A program made the position numbers and the translations under genes. A stretch of 64,000 nucleotides of DNA. Source: Chimaeribacter californicus. GTDB taxonomy: Bacteria; Pseudomonadota; Gammaproteobacteria; Enterobacterales; Enterobacteriaceae. This document shows, piece after piece, positions 57,490 through 64,000 of the stretch (position 1 is the stretch's first letter; the number at the start of each line of letters is the position of its first letter). The notes under the pieces were generated by a model. It did no database searches. It saw nothing but the letters and a program-made list of their open reading frames with translations, and had not been told where the DNA came from. The DNA lies in the NCBI RefSeq assembly GCF_002858675.1, contig NZ_PJZF01000008.1:1-64000 (forward strand), in the 5' to 3' direction.

Positions 57490-57515
57490 AAAAGGGGAGC
57501 CATGGCTCCCCTTCC
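57490..57515. terminator. Bidirectional terminator between grcA and srmB
   Basis: Perfect GGGGAGCC-ATGGCTCCCC-type palindrome (57494-57511) with flanking A and T runs between converging genes. Confidence 0.9.
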
Positions 57516-57528
57516 TCTATCCCACGTA

Positions 57529-58851
57529 TTATTCGCCTGCCGTACCGGTTGCCGCTTTTGGCTGACGGCGTTTACCCACATTCTTGGCATCGCGCTGGCG
57601 CACTTTGACTTTCGGCTTGGCTTTGGCCTGCTTTTTATCCGCCTCGCGTTTCGCCAGCACCTTTTTCGACGGCTTACCGTTGCTTTTCTCGCTGGGCACT
57701 TTACTGGTCGGGCGCAGTTCATCAATCACACGCGCTTTCAGCGGCTCATTGAGATAACGGCCGATTTTACCCAGCAGCAGGTGATCGTGCGCTTCCACCA
57801 GGGAGATGGCGCACCCTTTGCGGCCCGCGCGGCCGGTACGGCCGATACGGTGCAGGTAGGTGTCCGCCGTGCGCGGCAGGTCAAAGTTGAACACATGGCT
57901 GACATCATTAATGTCCAGCCCGCGCGCCGCAACATCAGTGGCAACCAGCACATTGACGCGCCCGTCCGTCATACGTTTTACGGCCTCGTTGCGTTTGGCC
58001 TGCACCATTTCGCCTTCGAGGTAGCAGGAGTTGATGCCGGCTTCACGCAGCCAGGTCACCATCTCATGTACCCGGTCACGGGTGCGCACAAACACAATTG
58101 ACTTCTGTACATCCGGTTGTTTCAGCAGATGGCAGAGCAGGGCGGTTTTATGCGCCAGGTTATCGGCCCGGTAGTACCATTGCAGGATCTTTTTGCGTTC
58201 ACGGCGTGACGGGTCGGCTTCAATTTCTACCGGATCCTGCAGCAGGCGCTCAGCAAAGTCGCGGATGGCGTCGCCTTCCAGCGTCGCGGAGAACAGCATG
58301 GTCTGCTTTCTCCAGCGTGTTTCACCGGCGATTTTTTCGATGTCCTCAGCGAACCCCATGTCCAGCATACGGTCTGCTTCATCCAGAATCAGTGTTTCCA
58401 CTGCGCGGCAGTCGAAATTCTCTTCCTTAATATATTGCAGCAGGCGGCCGGTGGTCGCGACCACGATGTCCTGATTCTCGCTGAACACTTCGGCGTGGTT
58501 CATATACGCAACACCGCCGGTAATGGTGGCGATGTCCAGTGACGCGTGAGCCGCCAGCTCACGTGCCTGGTCAGCTACCTGCATGGCCAGCTCACGGGTC
58601 GGGGTAACAATCAAAATGCGCGGCGGGCCGGATTTCCGGCGCGGGAAATCCAGCAGATGCTGCATGACCGGCAGCAGAAACGCGGCGGTTTTGCCGGTGC
58701 CGGTGGGTGCCGAACCCAGAACGTCACGGCCATCCATAGCGGGCGGGATCGCCTCAGCCTGGATAGCGGTGGGGCGGTCATAGCCTTTGTCGCGCAGGGC
58801 GGCGAGCAGGCGTTCGTCTAGATCGAGTTCGGAAAAAGTGGTTGCTGTCAT
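57529..58851 (-). CDS. srmB: ATP-dependent RNA helicase SrmB
   Basis: A 440-aa DEAD-box helicase for early 50S assembly. The Q motif YDRPTAIQAEAIP, Walker A SAPTGTGKTAAF, DEADRMLD, SAT and motif VI HRIGRTGRAGRKG are all present. The C-terminal tail is Lys/Arg-rich. It keeps its E. coli neighbours grcA and trmN6. Confidence 0.96.
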   Translation of the reverse strand: MTATTFSELDLDERLLAALRDKGYDRPTAIQAEAIPPAMDGRDVLGSAPTGTGKTAAFLLPVMQHLLDFPRRKSGPPRILIVTPTRELAMQVADQARELAAHASLDIATITGGVAYMNHAEVFSENQDIVVATTGRLLQYIKEENFDCRAVETLILDEADRMLDMGFAEDIEKIAGETRWRKQTMLFSATLEGDAIRDFAERLLQDPVEIEADPSRRERKKILQWYYRADNLAHKTALLCHLLKQPDVQKSIVFVRTRDRVHEMVTWLREAGINSCYLEGEMVQAKRNEAVKRMTDGRVNVLVATDVAARGLDINDVSHVFNFDLPRTADTYLHRIGRTGRAGRKGCAISLVEAHDHLLLGKIGRYLNEPLKARVIDELRPTSKVPSEKSNGKPSKKVLAKREADKKQAKAKPKVKVRQRDAKNVGKRRQPKAATGTAGE

Positions 58852-59016
58852 GGTCTACCTCTACGTGGGGCGCTGATTATAGACGGGTTAGACGCGTTCT
58901 TCACCTATTTAAGCCGCCGGTGCCGCTTTTACTCTGTGAGTGATTATCCTATGCTACGCAGGTTTTGTCGTGCTGCGTCTGGTAAAGACGCCCCTGGATC
59001 TGACCTGGAAGAACCC

Positions 59017-59763
59017 GTGACTACCGAATCAACGCCCGCTCCCGCCTTGCGCCGCAACGGTTTTACCTTTAAACAATTTTTTGTTGCCCACGATCGCTGT
59101 GCGATGAAAGTCGGCACCGACGGCGTGCTGCTTGGTGCCTGGGCACCGGTGGACAATGCCGGGCGTATTCTGGATATCGGCACCGGTAGCGGCCTGATTG
59201 CGCTGATGCTGGCGCAACGTACCTCACCGGGCTGTGAGATTGATGCAGTAGAGCTGGATGCGGATGCCGCTGAACAGGCGCGGGAAAATGCCGGTGCGTC
59301 ACCCTGGGCTGACCGGATTAAGGTGCTGGCAAACGATATTCATCAGGTTGCGCGTGAAAACGTGGCCCGCTACGCCCTGATTGTCAGCAATCCGCCCTAT
59401 TTTGAACCGGCCGTGGCTTGCCGGGATGCGGCAAGAACCCAGGCGCGTTACACCGAAACGCTGAGCCACGATGCGCTGCTCGCCTGTGCGGCGGCCTTGC
59501 TGGAAGAGGGGGGCCAGTTTTGCGTCGTCCTGCCCTATGAGATTGGCGAACGCTTCATTGCCACTGCGCAGGCTGACGGCTGGTACCCGGCCCGGCGGAC
59601 AGTGATCCGCGACCGGCCGGGCAAACCCTTGCATCGCATGTTGCTGGCCCTGGCGCGTTCGCCCGTGACGTTGCATCAGGATGAGCTGGCATTGCGCGAT
59701 GAAGACGGCAGCTACAGCGCGGCCTTCCGCCAGATGATTACTGATTTCTATCTGTTTTATTAA
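59017..59763 (+). CDS. trmN6: tRNA1(Val) (adenine37-N6)-methyltransferase
   Basis: SAM-dependent enzyme (YfiC) methylating A37 of tRNA-Val. [34 protein letters not shown], the SAM loop [17 protein letters not shown] and the catalytic NPPY ([13 protein letters not shown]) identify it. The GTG at 59017 gives 248 aa, close to the 245 aa of E. coli; the frame is open upstream to a GTG at 58936 with an ATG at 58951. The last 26 bp overlap the end of nadB. Confidence 0.9.
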   Translation: MTTESTPAPALRRNGFTFKQFFVAHDRCAMKVGTDGVLLGAWAPVDNAGRILDIGTGSGLIALMLAQRTSPGCEIDAVELDADAAEQARENAGASPWADRIKVLANDIHQVARENVARYALIVSNPPYFEPAVACRDAARTQARYTETLSHDALLACAAALLEEGGQFCVVLPYEIGERFIATAQADGWYPARRTVIRDRPGKPLHRMLLALARSPVTLHQDELALRDEDGSYSAAFRQMITDFYLFY

Positions 59764-61393
59764 CGGCTTCAGCGGGAGTGTTACCGGCCGCCTTCGGGCA
59801 AAGCACCGTCGGCACGGGGCTGGCCTGCTGCTGCGGGTAGTCGAGGGTATAATGCAGCCCGCGGCTCTCTTTGCGCAGCAGGGCGCTGCGGACAATCAGC
59901 TCCGCGACCATCACTAAGTTACGCAACTCCAGCAGGTTGTTGGAAATGCGGAAGCGCGCATAGTATTCCTCTATTTCCTGCTGAAGCAGTATGATGCGCC
60001 GCAAGGCACGCTCCAGCCGTTTGGTGGTGCGCACAATGCCTACGTAGTCCCACATAAACAGCCGCAGCTCATGCCAGTTATGCTGGATCACCACCTGTTC
60101 ATCGGCATTGTCCACCAGGCTCTCATCCCAGGCGGGCAGGGTGTCCGGCAGCGGCGTGTGCGGCAGGCGCGCCAGAATATCTTCGGCAGCGGACCAGCCA
60201 TACACCAGACACTCCAGCAACGAGTTGGATGCCATGCGATTGGCCCCGTGCAGCCCGGTATAGCTCACTTCACCAATCGCATACAGCCCGTCGAGATCGG
60301 TCCGCCCCTGATGGTCGACCATCACCCCGCCACAGGTATAGTGCGCGGCCGGCACGATCGGGATCGGCTCTCGCGTCAGGTCAATTCCCAGTGACAGCAA
60401 TTTTTCATGAATGGTGGGGAAATGCTGGAGAATGAATTCTGCCGGCTTATGGCTGATGTCGAGATACATACAGTCGGCACCCAGCCGTTTCATCTCATGA
60501 TCAATCGCGCGGGCCACAATGTCCCGCGGAGCCAGCTCGGCACGCGGGTCGATTTCCGGCATAAAACGGGTGCCGTCAGGGCGTGTCAGGTAGGCCCCTT
60601 CACCGCGCAGGGCTTCCGTCAGCAAAAAATTGCGTGCCTGCGGGTGGAACAGGCAGGTTGGGTGAAACTGGTTAAATTCCAGGTTGGCTACCCGGCAGCC
60701 GGCACGCCAGGCCATGGCGATGCCGTCACCGGAGGAAATGTCGGGATTGGTTGTATATTGGTAAACCTTGGCCGCCCCACCGGTTGCCAGCACCACCGCC
60801 CCGGCGCGGAACGTCATCACTGACTCGCTGTCACGGTTCCAGACATAGGCTCCCACCACCCGTTCCGGCCCGGCCAGGCCCGCTTTGCGGGTAGTGATCA
60901 GGTCAACGGCATTATGCCGTTCCAGCACGCAAATATTGGGGTGGGAACTTGCTTTCGCTACCAGCGTGGTTTCTACTGCCTTGCCGGTGGCATCGGCCGC
61001 ATGCAGGATGCGGCGGTGGCTGTGGCCACCTTCGCGCGTCAGGTGATAGCGTGCGTCACCGGCAGCATCCGACTCGGTATCAAAACAGACGCCCTGATCA
61101 ATCAGCCATTGCACACAATGGCGGGCATTGCCGGCAATAAATTCTACTGCCTGCCGGTCACATAATCCGGCCCCGGCCACCAGGGTGTCCTCAACGTGCG
61201 ACGCAATGCTGTCAGCCTCATCAAATACGGCCGCAATGCCGCCTTGCGCATAGAGTGTCGCCCCTTCGCGAAGCGGGCCTTTACTGAGTAGGGTAACGCG
61301 GCAGTGCTCTGCCAGACGCAGCGCCAGGGAGAGCCCCGCCGCACCACTGCCGATAATCAGGACGTCGCTGACATGTTCAGAAGGAGATGACAT
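59738..61393 (-). CDS. nadB: L-aspartate oxidase
   Basis: A 551-aa FAD enzyme converting L-aspartate to iminoaspartate, the first step of de novo NAD synthesis. The FAD-binding N-terminus is [30 protein letters not shown]. Succinate dehydrogenase-like motifs are [26 protein letters not shown] and [15 protein letters not shown]. It is slightly longer at the C-terminus than the 540 aa of E. coli. It is divergent from rpoE, as in E. coli. Confidence 0.97.
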   Translation of the reverse strand: MSSPSEHVSDVLIIGSGAAGLSLALRLAEHCRVTLLSKGPLREGATLYAQGGIAAVFDEADSIASHVEDTLVAGAGLCDRQAVEFIAGNARHCVQWLIDQGVCFDTESDAAGDARYHLTREGGHSHRRILHAADATGKAVETTLVAKASSHPNICVLERHNAVDLITTRKAGLAGPERVVGAYVWNRDSESVMTFRAGAVVLATGGAAKVYQYTTNPDISSGDGIAMAWRAGCRVANLEFNQFHPTCLFHPQARNFLLTEALRGEGAYLTRPDGTRFMPEIDPRAELAPRDIVARAIDHEMKRLGADCMYLDISHKPAEFILQHFPTIHEKLLSLGIDLTREPIPIVPAAHYTCGGVMVDHQGRTDLDGLYAIGEVSYTGLHGANRMASNSLLECLVYGWSAAEDILARLPHTPLPDTLPAWDESLVDNADEQVVIQHNWHELRLFMWDYVGIVRTTKRLERALRRIILLQQEIEEYYARFRISNNLLELRNLVMVAELIVRSALLRKESRGLHYTLDYPQQQASPVPTVLCPKAAGNTPAEAVNKTDRNQ

Positions 61394-61496
61394 AGCGTAT
61401 GATGTTGTGCAGAAGAAGAGTGAAAATCATGTTAGCCTACTTGCCTGGGCAAAAGCCACGTGCTTGAGGTGCCAACAGAAAAAACAGAGACAATGC

Positions 61497-61524
61497 GGAA
61501 CTCTGCGTACCGTGTAAACTCCAA
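61497..61524 (+). promoter_or_regulatory. Probable sigma-E promoter of rpoE
   Basis: GGAACTC (61497-61503), 16 bp, then TCCAA (61520-61524) fits the sigma-E consensus GGAACTT-N16-TCNAA. It lies about 85 bp before rpoE and would give the known autoregulation. Confidence 0.7.
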
Positions 61525-61608
61525 GCAGGTGCTTGCTCAGGAAAAAAAGATGATGGCTGGCAGTACAATTTTACGCGTGGAGACAGGTTTGGGGAGAATT
61601 TACCTCGG

Positions 61609-62184
61609 ATGAGCGAGCAGTTTACGGATCAGGTTCTGGTTGAGCGGGTCCAGAAGGGAGATCAAAAATCGTTCAATTTACTGGTGATTCGTTACCAGCA
61701 TAAAGTGGCGAGTCTCGTTTCCCGCTATGTACCTCAGGGCGATGTGCCGGATGTGGTACAGGAATCTTTTATTAAAGCGTACCGTGCGCTGGAGTCCTTC
61801 CGGGGAGACAGTGCGTTCTACACCTGGTTATACCGTATCGCCGTGAACACGGCTAAAAATTATCTGGTCGCTCAAGGGCGCCGGCCACCGGCCAGCGACG
61901 TTGATGCCAACGATGCAGAAAACTTTGAAAGTGCAGGCGCATTGAAAGAAATTTCGAACCCTGAGAATTTAATGTTGTCTGAGGAGTTACGACAGATAGT
62001 TTTCCGCACTATTGAATCACTCCCTGAAGATCTCCGCATGGCGATTACTTTGCGGGAACTGGATGGCCTGAGCTATGAAGAGATAGCCGCCATTATGGAG
62101 TGTCCGGTAGGCACGGTGCGATCCCGCATCTTCCGCGCTCGGGAAGCTATTGATAATAAAGTCCAACCGCTGATTCAGCGTTAG
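61609..62184 (+). CDS. rpoE: Envelope-stress sigma factor RpoE
   Basis: A 191-aa ECF sigma factor, nearly identical to E. coli sigma-E. Region 2 is FNLLVIRYQHKVASLVSRYVPQGDVPDVVQESFIKAYRALESFRGDSAFYTWLYRIAVNTAKN; region 4 is LPEDLRMAITLRELDGLSYEEIAAIMECPVGTVRSRIFRAREAI. It is the first gene of rpoE-rseABC and is held inactive at the membrane by RseA. GGGGAG precedes the ATG. Confidence 0.98.
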   Translation: MSEQFTDQVLVERVQKGDQKSFNLLVIRYQHKVASLVSRYVPQGDVPDVVQESFIKAYRALESFRGDSAFYTWLYRIAVNTAKNYLVAQGRRPPASDVDANDAENFESAGALKEISNPENLMLSEELRQIVFRTIESLPEDLRMAITLRELDGLSYEEIAAIMECPVGTVRSRIFRAREAIDNKVQPLIQR

Positions 62185-62213
62185 TACAGCGGGCACAGGA
62201 AGGGTACTAAGGC

Positions 62214-62864
62214 ATGCAGAAAGAACAGCTTTCCGCTCTGATGGATGGTGAAGCGCTTGATTCCGAGTTTTTGAACGCCTTATCAAACGATAAAGCGCTT
62301 CAGGACCGCTGGCAGAGCTATCATCTCATCCGAGATACGATGCGGGGCGATGTTGGTGAGGTTATGCATCTGGATATCGCCGCCCAGGTTGCCGCTGCGA
62401 TTGCGAAAGAACCGGCCCGGCTGGTTCCGCACGTGATTGCGGATGCTCAGCCGCAACCGCATACCTGGCAGAAAATGCCGTTCTGGCACAAAGTCCGCCC
62501 GTGGGCGAGCCAGCTTACCCAGGTTGGGGTAGCGGCGTGCGTGTCCCTGGCTGTGATTGTGGGCGTACAGCACTACAATCAGCCTGAAGGCAGCACCTCG
62601 CCTGAAACGCCGGTATTTAACACCCTGCCGATGATGGGCGGGAAAGCGTCTCAGGTCAGCTTTGGTGTCCCGAGTGACAACGCCGCGGCTAACGGTGGGC
62701 AGCAGCAACTGCAGGAACAGCGCAAACGTATTAACGCGATTTTGCAGGATTATGAGTTGCAGCGCCGTTTGCATTCTGATCAGCTGCAGCTGGATTCAGC
62801 CAGTCCGCAACAGGCCGCTGTTCAGGTACCAGGAACTCAGTCATTAGGAATGCAATCGCAGTAA
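62214..62864 (+). CDS. rseA: Anti-sigma-E factor RseA
   Basis: A 216-aa single-pass inner-membrane protein. The cytoplasmic N-terminus binding sigma-E is MQKEQLSALMDGEALDSEFLNALSNDKALQDRWQSYHLIRDTMRG. One helix (ASQLTQVGVAACVSLAVIVGVQ, about 100-121) and a periplasmic Gln-rich tail bound by RseB follow. DegS and RseP cleave it under stress. It shares one base with rseB. Confidence 0.97.
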   Translation: MQKEQLSALMDGEALDSEFLNALSNDKALQDRWQSYHLIRDTMRGDVGEVMHLDIAAQVAAAIAKEPARLVPHVIADAQPQPHTWQKMPFWHKVRPWASQLTQVGVAACVSLAVIVGVQHYNQPEGSTSPETPVFNTLPMMGGKASQVSFGVPSDNAAANGGQQQLQEQRKRINAILQDYELQRRLHSDQLQLDSASPQQAAVQVPGTQSLGMQSQ

Positions 62865-63817
62865 TGAAGCAATTTTGGTTTGCCGTTAGTGTGCTGACAG
62901 GCAGCCTGGTTTATCCCTCCATCGCCCCGGCGCAGCCTGCGTCCGGGGCGTTGTTGCAACAGATGAACAGCGCCAGCCAGACACTCGATTATGAAATCGC
63001 CTTTATCAGCATCAGCAAGCAAGGAATAGACTCCTCACGCTATCGCCATGTACGGCTGGGAAAAGAGTCTCTCGCCCAGTTGTTGCAGATGGATGGCCCG
63101 CGCCGGGAAATTGTGCAGCGTGGCAATGAGATCAGTTATTTTGAAGCGGGGCTGGAGCCTTTTACCCTGACCGGCGATCATATTGTTGACGCACTGCCGG
63201 CCCTGGCCTTCTCTGATTATGGGCAACTCGCAAAATACTATGACTTTATCCCGGTAGGGCGTGCCCGCATCGCCGATCGCCCCAGTGAGGTTATCCGTAT
63301 TGTGGCGCGTGACGGTACACGTTACAGCTACATCGTCTGGATTGATGAAGAGACGAAATTACCTCTGCGGGCCGACCTGCTGGACCGTGATGGCGAAACA
63401 CTGGAGCAGTTCCGGGTTATCTCCTTTGTGGCCAGCAAGCAGGTAGAACAAGCGTTGGGCGGCCTGCAAAAAGCAGAATTGCCCCCTTTGCTCTCGATCC
63501 CGGCAACCGATAAAGTGAACTTTAGCTGGGAGCCGAAATGGTTGCCGGCAGGGGTAGCAGAAGTGTCACGCAGCCGCCGTACGTTGCCAAATCTGCCGCT
63601 TCCGATAGAATCCCGGCTTTACTCCGATGGATTATTCAGTTTCTCTGTCAACGTCAGCACGTCCGGCAGCCCCACCTCCGAACAATTTGTCCGACAGGGG
63701 CGGCGCACGGTACATACTGAAATCCGTGATGGGCGGGAGATTACAGTGGTCGGCGAGCTGCCGCCCTCTACCGCAAAACGCATTGCTGACAGCATTGTAC
63801 TGACCCGGTCGCAATAA
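62864..63817 (+). CDS. rseB: Sigma-E regulatory protein RseB
   Basis: A 317-aa periplasmic protein. The signal peptide ends near SIAPAQPASG. The N-terminal lipoprotein-carrier-like domain senses misplaced LPS or lipoproteins, and the smaller C-terminal domain binds RseA and shields it from DegS. Complete; the ATG overlaps the rseA stop. Confidence 0.96.
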   Translation: MKQFWFAVSVLTGSLVYPSIAPAQPASGALLQQMNSASQTLDYEIAFISISKQGIDSSRYRHVRLGKESLAQLLQMDGPRREIVQRGNEISYFEAGLEPFTLTGDHIVDALPALAFSDYGQLAKYYDFIPVGRARIADRPSEVIRIVARDGTRYSYIVWIDEETKLPLRADLLDRDGETLEQFRVISFVASKQVEQALGGLQKAELPPLLSIPATDKVNFSWEPKWLPAGVAEVSRSRRTLPNLPLPIESRLYSDGLFSFSVNVSTSGSPTSEQFVRQGRRTVHTEIRDGREITVVGELPPSTAKRIADSIVLTRSQ

Positions 63818-63828
63818 GGTAATTCGCT

Positions 63829-64000
63829 ATGATGAAAGAATGGGCCACCGTCATTTCGTGGGAAGAGGGCGTAGCGCTGTTGCAATGCGATCCTCAGGCC
63901 GGATGCAGCAGCTGCAGCGCGCGCACCGGCTGCGGCACCCGTACGCTGAATAAACTGGGGCCACAACCTACCCATCACTTGCAGGTGAATATTGATCAGC
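63829..64000 (+). CDS. rseC: SoxR-reducing system / sigma-E modulator RseC (partial)
   Basis: Only the first 57 codons are in the window. They begin MMKEWATVISWEEGVALLQCDPQAGCSSCSARTGCGT, the Cys-rich cytoplasmic cluster of RseC. The two membrane helices lie beyond the window end. Last gene of rpoE-rseABC. Confidence 0.92.
   Translation, partial: MMKEWATVISWEEGVALLQCDPQAGCSSCSARTGCGTRTLNKLGPQPTHHLQVNIDQ

Overview
The window is a chromosomal segment of an enterobacterium (order Enterobacterales). Several blocks keep the E. coli gene order: tRNA-Asp, yafC, yafD, mltD, gloB, yafS, rnhA, dnaQ, tRNA-Asp on the left, and ssrA, smpB, ratAB, bamE, recN, nadK, grpE, ung, grcA, srmB, trmN6, nadB, rpoE-rseABC on the right. 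An oligogalacturonate lyase with a KdgR operator, an allantoin cluster (hpx), mesX-mesD and the overall GC content suggest a Serratia/Gibbsiella/Pectobacterium-like plant- or soil-associated genus. That placement is inference.

Layout. 1-9400: tRNA-Asp, pectin-oligomer degradation (ogl), yafC with a divergent MFS pump, then housekeeping genes up to dnaQ and a second identical tRNA-Asp. 9400-13650: allantoin uptake and breakdown (hpxC divergent from hpxSAB), with three GTATAC operators exactly 22 bp apart. 13650-18200: the class Ib ribonucleotide reductase operon nrdHIEF with tandem NrdR boxes, then ygaM. 18360-27850: a type I-E CRISPR-Cas locus. 28000-35250: accessory metabolism and membrane genes (asr, ydgU, an efflux pump, an AraC regulator, amyA, a GST). 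35640-40400: an MscS-type channel and the folate-independent methionine synthase pair mesX-mesD behind a MetR box. 40715-50380: a P4-like phage satellite integrated in the 3' end of ssrA, with a frameshifted integrase and two SEC-C cargo proteins. 50360-64000: core genes ending inside rseC.

The CRISPR locus is the most unusual part. Interference genes are present (cas3, a single cas8e-cas11 fusion gene, cas7e, cas5e, cas6e), but cas1 stops after about 80 codons and runs straight into a CRISPR repeat. Cas2 and the leader are gone, so the system should not acquire spacers. Only two perfect repeats with one 32-nt spacer remain. Variant repeats lie around a membrane-protein ORF and yajD.

In the 860-bp AT-rich gap between cas3 and cas8e, on the minus strand, there is a miniature degenerate CRISPR unit: a 26-nt pseudo-repeat with a conserved crRNA 5' handle and Cas6-type hairpin, a 20-nt guide, a second 29-nt pseudo-repeat and a strong hairpin. 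The guide matches two sites in the same gap, upstream of an unknown 96-aa gene and cas8e. Each match is 15 of 20, each is preceded by a functional type I-E PAM (AAG or ATG), and each has mismatches at positions 6 and 18 (site B also 12), which do not pair in Cascade. This looks like a type I-E counterpart of the CreA/CreR crRNA-like guides, in which Cascade represses its own operon and/or a guarded toxin. It is the main candidate for an undescribed system here.
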